NCBI GenBank assembly: GCA_013215505.1
Contig: JABSQZ010000008.1
Location: 141,038-205,037, forward strand
Length of the DNA: 64,000 nt
Reading direction: 5' to 3'
Source of the DNA: Oceanospirillaceae bacterium
GTDB lineage: Bacteria > Pseudomonadota > Gammaproteobacteria > Pseudomonadales > Balneatricaceae
The position numbers and the translations under genes were made by a program. Positions 41,312 through 55,694 of this stretch are shown here, piece after piece. The notes under the pieces are model-generated. The model saw only the letters and a list, made by a program, of their open reading frames with translations. It was not told the origin of the DNA and did not search any database. How positions within the stretch are numbered: the stretch's first letter is position 1; each line of letters begins with the position of its first letter.

Positions 41312-42694
41312 ATGCGTCTTATCTGTATTTTTCTACTCATGGTTAGTATCGAGCTGCACGCAAGTGTTAAAGCCAGTGTTGATAGGGTAAAAACCAGCTA
41401 CGGGCAAAATATTCAATTAAATATCAGCTCTGATAACGCCCGGGGGAAATCCCCTAATCTAACCTTATTAAAAAGAACTTTTAAAGTCATTGGCAGCAGT
41501 AAAGTCAGCCGGCCCTACCTTAAAAATGGCCAGCGTAAACAGAAAACCTTGTGGTTTTTTATTTTGAAGCCAAAGAGATCTGGCGCTTTAACTATCCCAT
41601 CTATCAGCGTAAACGGCGAAAAGACCAGGTCCATCAAAATTCTTGTGGCAAGTGGAAAGGCTAATCCCAGTAATAGTAAAAAATCAACTGAGAGCAAAGC
41701 GGTAATCAGCCACGACATTATCGTCAAAGCTACTATCAATAAAAATAAACTCTACCCCAATGAAATATTAATCTACCAACTCAGTGTCGACTATCCGGAT
41801 AATAGCAGTGACGACTTTCGAGTAAAGCCGCCTTTCATCGCCGGTTCCATCATTATGCCTCTGGCTGAGCCGAGCTTTAGCAAGCACAAGGTTCGCTCTA
41901 AAAACCGCACCTTACGTACCCAGAGCTTTGCAATTTTCAGTGAGAAAGTTGCCTACTATCAGATTGAGCCCGCCGCTATTAGCTTTATAGAAAGCAGTAA
42001 TAGCTTAAGCGATGAGGCTAATGAAATTATTCTAAAGGCCAATAATTTACATTTTGAAATCATCCCTAAAGCCAATCACAACAGTCTCGGCTATTGGTTA
42101 CCCAGCAGTAACATAACGCTCAGTGAAAGTTGGCAGCAGTTTGGTCAATTGCAGGTAGGCGATAGTATTACCAGGACATTAGAAATAAGCGCACGTGGTA
42201 TTAATGCAGATATATTGCCGCTAATGAGTGTTTTAACCCATAAAAACGTAGATATTAAGCTACTGGACGTCAGCGTTGAGAACAAGGTGGAAGATGGAGT
42301 TCTGCTGGCGCTAAGGCGAGAGAAAATTTCTATGACCTTTAGCAAAGCCGGTAATATAAGTCTGCCACCGCTTGATATCCACTGGTGGAACACCCATTTA
42401 AACCAGGCCAGATTAGCCTCTATCAATGCTAAATCACTGCTTATAACAACACCACTAACAGAGTTAAAGCCAGTATCACCCGCCACTAACAAGCAGCCTA
42501 CTGGAGCCAATACTGAGCCATCGGAAATGAACATAATCGCCACTAGGCAACTGCCATTTGCCAATAAGACCTCTGCTAACGACAAACCTTGGTTATCCTC
42601 CGCACAATTAAACGGCTTGATCCTGCTTTTATTTGCTCTTTTAGTCGCCAGTACTAGCGGCTGGCTCTACAGTTTACGCAAAGGCAAACAATAA
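41312..42694 (+). CDS. BatD-like protein
   Basis: 460 residues with signal peptide (about 1-17) and one C-terminal membrane segment (LNGLILLLFALLVASTSGWLYSLRK, then basic tail). The periplasmic part has two regions: ASVDRVKTSYGQNIQLNI with WFFILKPKRSGALTIPSISV, then a second beta-rich domain. These match BatD of the aerotolerance (Bat) operon. Here BatA, BatB and BatC partners are absent nearby, so it is an orphan. It abuts the origin region. No clear Shine-Dalgarno before ATG 41312. Confidence 0.75.
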   Translation: MRLICIFLLMVSIELHASVKASVDRVKTSYGQNIQLNISSDNARGKSPNLTLLKRTFKVIGSSKVSRPYLKNGQRKQKTLWFFILKPKRSGALTIPSISVNGEKTRSIKILVASGKANPSNSKKSTESKAVISHDIIVKATINKNKLYPNEILIYQLSVDYPDNSSDDFRVKPPFIAGSIIMPLAEPSFSKHKVRSKNRTLRTQSFAIFSEKVAYYQIEPAAISFIESSNSLSDEANEIILKANNLHFEIIPKANHNSLGYWLPSSNITLSESWQQFGQLQVGDSITRTLEISARGINADILPLMSVLTHKNVDIKLLDVSVENKVEDGVLLALRREKISMTFSKAGNISLPPLDIHWWNTHLNQARLASINAKSLLITTPLTELKPVSPATNKQPTGANTEPSEMNIIATRQLPFANKTSANDKPWLSSAQLNGLILLLFALLVASTSGWLYSLRKGKQ

Positions 42695-43622
42695 CCAATT
42701 TTTTTATCCACATTGCAGATATTTTTTTATACCCGATGTGATTGGTAATAAAACCTCCCTAAAAAAATCCTGATATCGATTTATCCAAATAAATAAAATC
42801 CCATAATTTAAAAATAACGCCTAAGAATCAGCATCTTATTTTTGAAACAATTAATATACCGAGCTTGGTCGTCAGAGTCGTCATATATATACTAAAGTTA
42901 TAAAAAGAAGGTTTTTATTGTACAAAAATGGATTTTTCTATTTAACGCACAAAGTTATGCACAGGGAATAAATATAATTCTCAATTTCATTCAAAAGAAA
43001 ATGAATAAATATTTTAATTTTTTTCCGGTACCGAAATGCCCGCTGCAAAAATCGCTTGTGCATAAGTCGCCTGTTTATACACAGGGTATTCTAGGGTGTT
43101 TACAGATGTTTCACGGAAGATATTCAGAGCTTTATCCACTATTCACAATTTATTAACCGGATATCCAGTAATTTATTCACATTAAATTAGAATCTGCTAT
43201 TATCAATATCCGCGAAAAAAGTTTCATGTGAGTAACTTGTCGAGAAGTGTATGGTCTTGTGAGGATAAAAATGTGGATAAGCCAAGTTCTGTATAAGTCA
43301 TGCTTTTATACACAGCATCTCCCAACCATAATCACTGTGAATAAGCAGGAAACCTCCGTAGTTTAAACCCACCTAACACACTGTTTAATAAGGTGAATAT
43401 ATGCTTATTAACAGAAATAGTCGCCCTTAATAATAACAACAATAACAATCTTATATATATATTCTTAAGTAATATTATTTATAAAAGAGATAAAACATCG
43501 TGGTTAAAATCTGTACATTTCTAAATCGAAATCAAAACTGTATACTCCTGCTTCGAAAATCAACAAACAGACTTTTTCAACAGATGTGTATTTTAGTTAA
43601 CAAAAAAATAGAGGCTTGCTAA
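42695..43622. other. Chromosomal replication origin (oriC) candidate
   Basis: 928-bp AT-rich gap upstream of mnmG. DnaA boxes of form TTATNCACA: 42706 (+), 42955 (+), 43057 (-), 43075 (+), 43173 (+), 43272 (-), 43306 (+), 43336 (-); near matches at 42781 and 43132. AT-rich tracts at 42961-43024 and 43430-43497 are candidate unwinding elements; the latter lies between the box cluster and mnmG. No GATC occurs in the region. Location next to mnmG-rsmG-parAB matches gammaproteobacterial origins. Gene orientation also diverges mostly from here. Confidence 0.88.
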
Positions 43623-45515
43623 GTGGATTATCCCGATAAATTTGACGTCATTATCATCGGTGGTGGTCATGCAGGTACTGAGGCCGCACTAGCCTCTGCT
43701 CGAAAAGGTGCCAAAACCTTACTCTTAACCCATAACATCGAGACCTTAGGTCAGATGTCATGTAATCCCGCAATCGGTGGCATTGGTAAATCTCATCTAG
43801 TCAAAGAAATTGACGCACTGGATGGCGCTATGGCAAAAGCCACTGATCTGGCGGGTATACAATTTAGAGTATTGAATTCAAGAAAAGGACCAGCAGTTAG
43901 AGCAACCAGAGCCCAAGCCGATCGCATTCTCTATAAAGCTGCTATTCGCCAGATGCTCGAAAACCAAGCAAATTTAGTGATTTTTCAGCAAGGTGCTGAT
44001 GACTTGATCATTGAACAGGATTGCATTCAAGGCGTAGTTACACAGACAGGAATTAAGTTCAGAGCTCGATCGGTAGTTTTAACAGCAGGCACCTTTCTAG
44101 CCGGGCTGATCCACATAGGTTTGGCAAATTACTCGGGTGGTCGTGCCGGAGATCCTGCCTCTATGACGTTGGCTAAGCGTCTGCATGAAATGCCATTTCG
44201 CATTGATAGGTTGAAAACAGGCACACCACCGCGTATAGATGCTCGCTCCGTAGATTTTTCAAAAATGCAGCAACAGCCTGGTGATACACCTACTCCGGTT
44301 ATGTCCTATATGGGTAATTTGGCTCAACACCCACAACAGATCAGTTGCTATATTACTCACACCAATGAGCGCACTCACGACATACTACGCACTGGTCTGG
44401 ATCGTTCCCCTTTATATACAGGGGTTATCGAAGGTGAAGGTCCCAGATATTGCCCATCGATAGAAGACAAAATTATGCGTTTTGCCGACAAAAACTCTCA
44501 TCAGGTATTTGTTGAGCCGGAGGGGTTGACCACTCATGAACTCTATCCAAACGGAATATCGACTAGTTTGCCTTTTGATATTCAGCTTCAGGCGGTCCGC
44601 TCAATATTGGGATTTGAACAGGCGCATATCACCAGAGCAGGTTATGCGATTGAATACGACTATTTTAATCCTCAAGATTTGAAACACACTTTAGAGACAA
44701 AATTTATTGACGGTCTGTATTTCGCTGGGCAAATAAATGGTACAACCGGCTATGAAGAAGCAGCTGCACAGGGACTGTTGGCGGGAATTAACGCGGCTGC
44801 CAGAGCCCTGGAACAAGAGCAGTGGTATCCGCGAAGAGATGAGGCATATATAGGGGTGTTAGTAGATGATCTTATTACCCACGGCACTTCAGAACCTTAT
44901 CGGATGTTTACCTCGCGTGCGGAATATCGATTGATTTTACGTGAAGATAATGCGGATTTACGCCTAACAGAAATTGGCTACAAATTAGGAGTGGTCAGTG
45001 AAGAGCGCTGGCAGGCTTTCTCTATTAAACGGGCGGCGATTGAAGCAGAAAATCAACGTTTAAAAACGACCTGGATACAACCAGGTACAGAACAGGCGGC
45101 AATAATAGATAAGAAATTTATTGCACCTATGAGTCGAGAATATTCACTGGCGGATTTAATCAAGCGCCCTGAATTAAAATATGATGATGTGGCGGGATTA
45201 AAAGGTCAGCCAGTGTCCGATTTGCAAGTAAAAGAGCAAGTTGAAATTGCGTTCAAATACTCGGGTTACATCGATCGACAGAAAATTGATATCGAACAGA
45301 TGCGCCGCCAGGAAAATACAAAACTCCCCGAAGACTTCGACTACGAGAACATCAGTGGTTTATCCAATGAATTAAAGAGCAAGTTATTGGCGAATAGACC
45401 TGAAAATATCGCCCAGGCAGGACGTATTCAAGGTATGACACCGGCGGCAATTTCGCTGTTGTTGGTGTATATCAAAAAGCACAAAATGTTGGCGAAGTCG
45501 AAAAATCAGAACTGA
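43623..45515 (+). CDS. mnmG: tRNA uridine 5-carboxymethylaminomethyl modification enzyme MnmG
   Basis: 630 residues, full length. FAD-binding N-terminus [48 protein letters not shown], and the [10 protein letters not shown] region; the C-terminal helical domain binds MnmE. Partners with MnmE in modifying wobble U34 in tRNA. GTG start at 43623, preceded by GAGG. First gene to the right of oriC; its transcription away from the origin is typical. Confidence 0.98.
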   Translation: MDYPDKFDVIIIGGGHAGTEAALASARKGAKTLLLTHNIETLGQMSCNPAIGGIGKSHLVKEIDALDGAMAKATDLAGIQFRVLNSRKGPAVRATRAQADRILYKAAIRQMLENQANLVIFQQGADDLIIEQDCIQGVVTQTGIKFRARSVVLTAGTFLAGLIHIGLANYSGGRAGDPASMTLAKRLHEMPFRIDRLKTGTPPRIDARSVDFSKMQQQPGDTPTPVMSYMGNLAQHPQQISCYITHTNERTHDILRTGLDRSPLYTGVIEGEGPRYCPSIEDKIMRFADKNSHQVFVEPEGLTTHELYPNGISTSLPFDIQLQAVRSILGFEQAHITRAGYAIEYDYFNPQDLKHTLETKFIDGLYFAGQINGTTGYEEAAAQGLLAGINAAARALEQEQWYPRRDEAYIGVLVDDLITHGTSEPYRMFTSRAEYRLILREDNADLRLTEIGYKLGVVSEERWQAFSIKRAAIEAENQRLKTTWIQPGTEQAAIIDKKFIAPMSREYSLADLIKRPELKYDDVAGLKGQPVSDLQVKEQVEIAFKYSGYIDRQKIDIEQMRRQENTKLPEDFDYENISGLSNELKSKLLANRPENIAQAGRIQGMTPAAISLLLVYIKKHKMLAKSKNQN

Positions 45516-45582
45516 GCTATAGTGCAATCTGAACCTTGAAACAATCGACACAGGCTTGTTATCAACAGGCAAAAAACAACTC

Positions 45583-45618
45583 AAGGCTGTGGATAATTAC
45601 TTATCTACAGCCTTTTTT
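45583..45618 (+). terminator. Terminator after mnmG carrying a DnaA-box pair
   Basis: A 14-bp stem (45583-45596 with 45601-45614, one G-U pair) and 4-nt loop TTAC, followed by TTTT. The left arm contains a perfect DnaA box TGTGGATAA (45588-45596); the right arm contains TTATCTACA, a one-mismatch box in inverted orientation. Confidence 0.85.
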
Positions 45619-45653
45619 AACAATTGAACAGTGAATAAAAAGGTAACTGACTA

Positions 45654-46292
45654 ATGTCAGATCAGCAGTATCAAAACTTGTTGTGCAAACAAATAAAATT
45701 ATTAAACTTAGATTTAGATCAGCAAGTTATCTCTCAGTTATTGGCTTATCATGCACTCTTAGTGAAATGGAACAGAACATACAATTTAACAGCCATTCGC
45801 GATCCGCTGAAGATGATCAGCCGACATTTGATCGACAGCTTAAGTATTTTGTCTTTTATTGATGCTATTAACTGTAAAACCATTGTGGATGTTGGCAGCG
45901 GTCCCGGTCTGCCGGGAATTATTTTAGCTATTTGCAGGCCACAGATGGCCGTGACCAGCATAGATAGCAACGGTAAAAAAACCCGCTTTCAGAACCAAGT
46001 AAAAATAGAGCTTGGCCTGCCGAACTTGACAGTGATTCGCGGTCGTGCAGAAGATTGTAGCGCCGAACCCTTTGATGCGGTAATTTCAAGAGCTTTTGCT
46101 TCAATCGCCGATATGCTGAAGTGGACTGAGCAGTTGTGTGCTAAAGATGGAGTGTTTCTGGCGATGAAAGGTATAGTTTCTGCCGAAGAGATATCGCAAC
46201 TGCCTGAAGGATATGCTCTAATTGCGAGTCATGTTTTAGATGTACCAAATGCTGATGGTGCACGTTATTTGATGGAAATAAGGAGAGGCTGA
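45654..46292 (+). CDS. rsmG: 16S rRNA m7G527 methyltransferase RsmG
   Basis: 212 residues. SAM-binding motif VDVGSGPGLPGIILAI (about residues 79-94) and the N-terminal WNRTYNLTAIRDPLKMISRHLIDSL typical of RsmG/GidB, which methylates N7 of G527 in 16S rRNA. ATG 45654. Lies in the conserved mnmG-rsmG-parA-parB order; parA starts 2 bp after the stop. Confidence 0.97.
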   Translation: MSDQQYQNLLCKQIKLLNLDLDQQVISQLLAYHALLVKWNRTYNLTAIRDPLKMISRHLIDSLSILSFIDAINCKTIVDVGSGPGLPGIILAICRPQMAVTSIDSNGKKTRFQNQVKIELGLPNLTVIRGRAEDCSAEPFDAVISRAFASIADMLKWTEQLCAKDGVFLAMKGIVSAEEISQLPEGYALIASHVLDVPNADGARYLMEIRRG

Positions 46293-46294
46293 GC

Positions 46295-47104
46295 GTGGCA
46301 AAAATACTGACAATCACAAACCAAAAAGGTGGCGTTGGTAAAACTACGACTTGTGTGAACTTATCCGCATCTTTGGCAGCAACCAAAAAACGTGTGCTGT
46401 TAGTAGATTTAGATCCCCAGGGAAACGCCACTATGGGCAGTGGTGTAGATAAATACAATTTGCACACTTCAGCTTATGAAATATTGACGGGTAAGGCAAA
46501 AGTCGAAGATGCGATAATCAAGTGTCCAGAATCCGGTTACGACGTAATAGGTTCAAACGGTGATTTGACAGCAGCAGAAGTAGAACTACTGGAGCTACCG
46601 CGGCGTGAGTTTCGTCTTAAAATGGCGCTTATGCCGATCCTGGATAACTATGATTATATTTTAATAGATAACCCTCCCTCACTGAATTTATTGACGGTTA
46701 ATGCCCTGGCATCCTCGAGTGGCGTTATTATCCCTATGCAGTGTGAGTATTATGCGCTGGAGGGGATCAGCTCGCTGATAGGCACTATCGAGAAGATTAA
46801 TGCCCGGTTAAATCCCTCCTTAAAAATTGAAGGCATATTGCGCACTATGTATGATCCGCGTATGACCTTAACAAAAGATGTCTCCAACCACCTGATTGAA
46901 TATTTTGGAGATAAAGTTTACCGCACAATTATACCCCGTAACATTCGTTTGGCCGAAGCTCCATCCCATGGTTTACCGGCACTGATATACGATAAGAACT
47001 CAAGAGGAGCGCTAGCCTACTTGGCACTAGCGGGTGAATTGAGTAGAAAGACGGCGCAGGAATTAAAACTAAAACGTGACCAAGAACAAGCGGAACAAGA
47101 GTGA
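46295..47104 (+). CDS. parA: Chromosome partitioning ATPase ParA/Soj
   Basis: 269 residues, GTG start at 46295. Deviant Walker A KGGVGKTT at about residues 11-18 (ITNQKGGVGKTTTCVNLSASLA), VDLDPQGNATMGSG and the IDNPPSL motif. DNA-bound ATPase that moves ParB-parS complexes and segregates origins. Close to rsmG, so co-transcribed with parB 26 bp downstream. Confidence 0.97.
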   Translation: MAKILTITNQKGGVGKTTTCVNLSASLAATKKRVLLVDLDPQGNATMGSGVDKYNLHTSAYEILTGKAKVEDAIIKCPESGYDVIGSNGDLTAAEVELLELPRREFRLKMALMPILDNYDYILIDNPPSLNLLTVNALASSSGVIIPMQCEYYALEGISSLIGTIEKINARLNPSLKIEGILRTMYDPRMTLTKDVSNHLIEYFGDKVYRTIIPRNIRLAEAPSHGLPALIYDKNSRGALAYLALAGELSRKTAQELKLKRDQEQAEQE

Positions 47105-47130
47105 TCTACGTGTTACTAAGGAATTAAATA

Positions 47131-48018
47131 ATGGCTAAAAAAAGAGGTTTAGGCCGCGGTTTAGATGCACTGTTGTCAAGCACCCATTTAGAAGCGCAAA
47201 TTGGCGCTGACTTGGCATCTGCTGATCAGCAAATAGCTATCGATGGATATATGGTGCTACAGCTGGATAAAATTCAGCGTGGTAAATATCAGCCGCGCCG
47301 GGACTTAGAACCTCAGGCGCTCGAAGATCTGGCGAACTCAATCAGAGCCCAGGGAGTGATGCAACCTATCATCATTCGCCCGGTCAGCGATGAAATGTAC
47401 GAAATCATTGCCGGAGAACGCCGCTGGCAGGCGAGCCAGCTGGCGGGTTTAGATAGCATACCGGTGATCGTCAAAGATGTCAGCGATGAGGCAGCTATCG
47501 CCATGGCGTTGATCGAAAATATCCAACGTGAAAACCTCAACGCGATGGAAGAGGCAATAGCGTTGAAGCGACTGCAAGATGAGTTCGAGTTAACTCAACA
47601 GGAAGTCGCTGATGCAGTCGGTAAGTCCCGATCGGCAGTGACAAATCTATTGCGCTTAACAAAGTTAACGGATGATGTACGCAAACTGTTGGAATACGGT
47701 GACATTGATATGGGCCACGCCAGAGCACTGCTGGGACTGGAGGGGGATTTGCAGATCGAAGTTGCCCGCGACGTCGCCGCTAAGGGTATGTCGGTTCGTC
47801 AAACAGAAGAATTAGTGCGCAAATGGCAGTCTGGTGAGTTACCTAAACAGCCCCTGGTAAAGTCCAAGCCAGATGATAATTTGCAAAAAATCTCCAGTCA
47901 ATTAACTACTAAATTTTCCGCTAAAGTAGATATTAAACAAAATGCTAAGGGGAGCGGAAAAATAACCATCAGCTTTGAGAATGCCGAAAAATTAGAGGCT
48001 ATACTGGCTAGCTTGTAA
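47131..48018 (+). CDS. parB: Chromosome partitioning protein ParB/Spo0J
   Basis: 295 residues. Basic N-terminus (KKRGLGRGLDALL), the CTP-binding ParB domain with QPRRDLEPQALEDLANSI and AGERRWQAS, the central HTH (TQQEVADAVGKSRSAVTNLLRL) for parS, and a C-terminal dimerisation part. AAGGA lies 9 nt upstream of the ATG. Normal partner for ParA; I found no full parS palindrome in the window by eye. Confidence 0.97.
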   Translation: MAKKRGLGRGLDALLSSTHLEAQIGADLASADQQIAIDGYMVLQLDKIQRGKYQPRRDLEPQALEDLANSIRAQGVMQPIIIRPVSDEMYEIIAGERRWQASQLAGLDSIPVIVKDVSDEAAIAMALIENIQRENLNAMEEAIALKRLQDEFELTQQEVADAVGKSRSAVTNLLRLTKLTDDVRKLLEYGDIDMGHARALLGLEGDLQIEVARDVAAKGMSVRQTEELVRKWQSGELPKQPLVKSKPDDNLQKISSQLTTKFSAKVDIKQNAKGSGKITISFENAEKLEAILASL

Positions 48019-48071
48019 GGGTAAAGATCTATATTGGTCAAGCAGCTTAATTTTTACAGGTATTAAAATAA

Positions 48072-48099
48072 AACAGTCGGCAGTGGCCGACTGTTGTTT
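48072..48099 (+). terminator. Terminator after parB
   Basis: AACAGTCGGC (48072-48081), loop AGTG, GCCGACTGTT (48086-48095), then GTTTA. A 10-bp perfect stem 54 bp after parB. Confidence 0.75.
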
Positions 48100-48241
48100 A
48101 CTCAATAAGCGGTTATCTTTGCTATACAGCAAAGATAGAACGAATCTTAGCAGCCTTATCGCTATTATCGCTGTAAATGCTTGGTTTTACTTTGGGAATA
48201 CCATAAAAACAGCTGTTTTGACGAAATCACCATAGAATTAG

Positions 48242-48270
48242 TTGAGTCTGCACCGACAACCCCATATAAT
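48242..48270 (+). promoter_or_regulatory. atp operon promoter
   Basis: -35 TTGAGT (48242-48247), 17-bp spacer, consensus -10 TATAAT (48265-48270), about 60 bp before atpI. Strong match for sigma-70 type recognition. Confidence 0.7.
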
Positions 48271-48330
48271 CGCCCCCTAATTTGGGTCTGTGTGCAAAAA
48301 AACAAAAAATGAGAGTGAAGAACGGTAATA

Positions 48331-48756
48331 ATGCTAAAAAATAGCCGTAAAACTCGAGGTCACACTCAAGTAGTACGACAAAAAACACTCAAAATCCTTT
48401 TTGTTCAATTAGTTGTGATATGTTGCATTGCCTTATTGCTGAGTTTTAAGTCATGGGCTATAGGTTATTCTGCCCTCTTAGGTGGGTTGATCTACTTACT
48501 GCCTTACAGCTACCTGGCTAACCGCATATTAACGAAACGTCGCATAACAGATGCAGAAAATACGCCGAACCGTGCGTTAGCAGAATTATATATTGGCCAA
48601 ATATGGAAAATGGTAATCACCGCAATGTTATTTGCGCTGGTTTTTGTTCTAGTGAAACCGCTGAGCCCCTTTTCCTTATTTGGCACTTACATCGCAATCC
48701 AGGCACTGGGCTGGTGGTTGCAGATGAGAGCTGATAAACGTTTCATAAAACTTTAA
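48331..48756 (+). CDS. atpI: ATP synthase protein I
   Basis: 141 residues with about four membrane segments (FVQLVVICCIALLLSF, YSALLGGLIYLLPYSYL, ...). Located at the head of the atp genes as in most gammaproteobacteria. AtpI assists assembly of the c-ring and is usually poorly conserved. N-terminal 20 residues are basic (SRKTRGHTQVVRQK). ATG 48331. Confidence 0.88.
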   Translation: MLKNSRKTRGHTQVVRQKTLKILFVQLVVICCIALLLSFKSWAIGYSALLGGLIYLLPYSYLANRILTKRRITDAENTPNRALAELYIGQIWKMVITAMLFALVFVLVKPLSPFSLFGTYIAIQALGWWLQMRADKRFIKL

Positions 48757-48772
48757 TCTTACTGCAGTGTAA

Positions 48773-49675
<903 letters not shown>

Positions 49676-49699
49676 CGTCGTAATTGAATGTTTTTTTAA

Positions 49700-49972
<273 letters not shown>

Positions 49973-50027
49973 TTAAGTAGCACCCTACTTTTTAGATAAC
50001 ACTTAATTAACTACGAGAGGTAATGGC

Positions 50028-50498
50028 GTGAATATTAATCTAACCATTATTGGTCAGATCATTGCATTCTTCTTCTTCGTTGTATTTTGTATGAAATACG
50101 TGTGGCCGCCGATTACAGCAGCCCTGGAAGAACGCAAGAAGAAGATCGCTGAAGGTCTGGACGCTGCTGACCGTGCAGAGCGCGATTTGCTTGCGGCTAA
50201 AGAACAAGCCGAAGCAGATATGCAGGACAGCAAAGAGCAGTCAGCCGCCATCATCGAACAGGCTAACAAGCGGGCTAGCCAAATAGTCGACGAAGCGAAA
50301 GAAGCAGCACATGTGGAAGCAGAACGCATTAAGCTAGCAGCTCAAGCGGATATCGAACAGGAAGTTAACCGTGCTAAAGAAACTCTTCGCACCCAAGTTG
50401 CTGTATTAGCAATAGCCGGCGCTGAGAAGATTCTTGAAGCAACTGTTGACGAAGCAGCCCACGCCAAGCTAGTTGATAAACTAGCGGCGGAGCTTTAA
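50028..50498 (+). CDS. atpF: ATP synthase Fo subunit b
   Basis: 156 residues. One N-terminal membrane helix ([19 protein letters not shown]) followed by a long charged alpha-helical, coiled-coil stalk. GTG start at 50028, chosen because AGAGG (50016-50020) is 7 nt upstream and the frame fits; it is the peripheral stalk linking Fo to F1. Confidence 0.96.
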   Translation: MNINLTIIGQIIAFFFFVVFCMKYVWPPITAALEERKKKIAEGLDAADRAERDLLAAKEQAEADMQDSKEQSAAIIEQANKRASQIVDEAKEAAHVEAERIKLAAQADIEQEVNRAKETLRTQVAVLAIAGAEKILEATVDEAAHAKLVDKLAAEL

Positions 50499-50510
50499 GC
50501 GAGGTTTACG

Positions 50511-51044
50511 ATGGCTGAACTCAATACAGTCGCTCGTCCATATACTAAAGCCGTTTTCGAGTTTGCCCGCGACGCGGGCACTATCGGACATTGGTCTGCA
50601 GCACTTAAAGAAGCCGCACAAATTGCTGGCGATTCTGTGATGCAAAGTATTTTGGGCAATCCTGCACTGACCAGTGAACAAAAGGCAGACGCGGTAATTA
50701 CTGTGTTGGCAGACTTGGATGAAAGTGGTCAAAACTTCATCCGTCTACTGGCAGAGAATCATCGTCTGGCTTTAATTCCAGAGATCTCCGTGCAGTTTGA
50801 GCAGCTCAAAGCAAACCAGGAGTCAAACGTTGAAATCGACGTGACTACTGCCTATGCGCTTAATGAGCAACAGCAACAAAAATTAACTCAGGCGCTCAGC
50901 GCTAAGCTAGGTCGTGAAGTATCACTGACATCTACAATAGATAAGTCTATTTTAGGTGGCGTGGTGATTCGCACTCAAGACCTAGTTATCGACGGTTCAG
51001 TTCGCGCACGTATTGCGAAACTGGCCGAAGTATTGAATTCCTGA
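50511..51044 (+). CDS. atpH: ATP synthase F1 subunit delta
   Basis: 177 residues; [19 protein letters not shown] start and the C-terminal [23 protein letters not shown] signature of OSCP/delta. Joins subunit b to the alpha3beta3 head. GAGG 6 nt before ATG 50511; 12 bp after atpF. Confidence 0.96.
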   Translation: MAELNTVARPYTKAVFEFARDAGTIGHWSAALKEAAQIAGDSVMQSILGNPALTSEQKADAVITVLADLDESGQNFIRLLAENHRLALIPEISVQFEQLKANQESNVEIDVTTAYALNEQQQQKLTQALSAKLGREVSLTSTIDKSILGGVVIRTQDLVIDGSVRARIAKLAEVLNS

Positions 51045-51060
51045 GTATCGAGGAATAACC

Positions 51061-52605
<1,545 letters not shown>

Positions 52606-52691
52606 TCGCAGCTTAACAGCGCACCTGCACAGCTTTAATGTGCAGGTAAATTACTGAGTTCAGTTACTTAAATAACATAGGCGGAATAGCT

Positions 52692-54963
<2,272 letters not shown>

Positions 54964-55035
54964 TCTGGTTTTAAGAACCAACTGAAGCTTCGGCGCACGC
55001 TATTCGCGTCGGGGTTTTAAAAAGAGGTAATTGCA

Positions 55036-55458
55036 ATGGCTACAACTGTACTATGCGAAATCGTTAGTGCCGAGGAAGAAATTTTCTCAGGCATGATTGA
55101 GTTCGTATCCGTCACAGGTAGCCTGGGTGAGCTGGGTATCTACCCGGGTCATACTCCGCTCTTAACGGAACTAAAACCAGGCCCTGTCGAACTGCGCAAG
55201 CAGGACGGCGAGCATGAAATCTTCTACGTCTCTGGCGGCTTCTTTGAAGTGCAGCCAACCAAAGTAATTGTTTTAGCGGATACTGCACTACGTGCAAGTG
55301 ATCTGGATGAAGCAGCTGCTGAACAGGCGAAGCTAGATGCTGAAAAAGCGATCGGCGACAACAACAGCGAATTTGAATTCGCTGCTGCTGCGGCCCAATT
55401 AGCTGAAGCGACGGCGCAAATCCGTACTCTTCAGGCGATTCGCAAAAAGCTTAAGTAA
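55036..55458 (+). CDS. atpC: ATP synthase F1 subunit epsilon
   Basis: 140 residues: N-terminal beta-sandwich ([33 protein letters not shown]) and C-terminal helices that can inhibit rotation. Last gene of the atp operon, closed by a strong terminator. AGAGGTAA precedes ATG 55036. Confidence 0.96.
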   Translation: MATTVLCEIVSAEEEIFSGMIEFVSVTGSLGELGIYPGHTPLLTELKPGPVELRKQDGEHEIFYVSGGFFEVQPTKVIVLADTALRASDLDEAAAEQAKLDAEKAIGDNNSEFEFAAAAAQLAEATAQIRTLQAIRKKLK

Positions 55459-55476
55459 TGCAAGCCTGACATAGAT

Positions 55477-55504
55477 AAAAGCCCGCCATTGGCGGGCTTT
55501 TTTG
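55477..55504 (+). terminator. atp operon terminator
   Basis: Perfect stem AAAAGCCCGCC / GGCGGGCTTTT (55477-55487 / 55491-55501), 3-nt loop ATT, continuing T-run. Strong Rho-independent terminator; the A-run on the other side would also stop minus-strand transcripts. Confidence 0.93.
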
Positions 55505-55694
55505 TGTCTGCTCGCTAAAGGTCGAGCGTTACTATAAAGTGCCATTGTAATAGGCGTGTATGACTGGTGACGGCGGTTCTTTGCAACAATAGGGTATCTG
55601 TATCGCTTGGAAATAGTTTCTTCATTGAGGTCTTTGAGGCGGTTCAAGAATCGAAGCGAGTACTGGCACAGGGATTAACGCCTATTAGCTCAGG

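Larger units (their letters stand above)
48019..48330. other. Intergenic region parB-atpI
   Basis: 312 bp containing the parB terminator, a second perfect stem-loop (TATCTTTGCT-ATAC-AGCAAAGATA, 48114-48137, no T-run) and the atp operon promoter. No gene is evident. Confidence 0.6.

Noticed and set aside
43107-43115. Half of a parS palindrome (TGTTTCACG) inside the origin region
   Set aside because: The other arm does not match (GAAGATA instead of TGAAACA), so a functional parS is not supported. A full parS was not seen by eye elsewhere.
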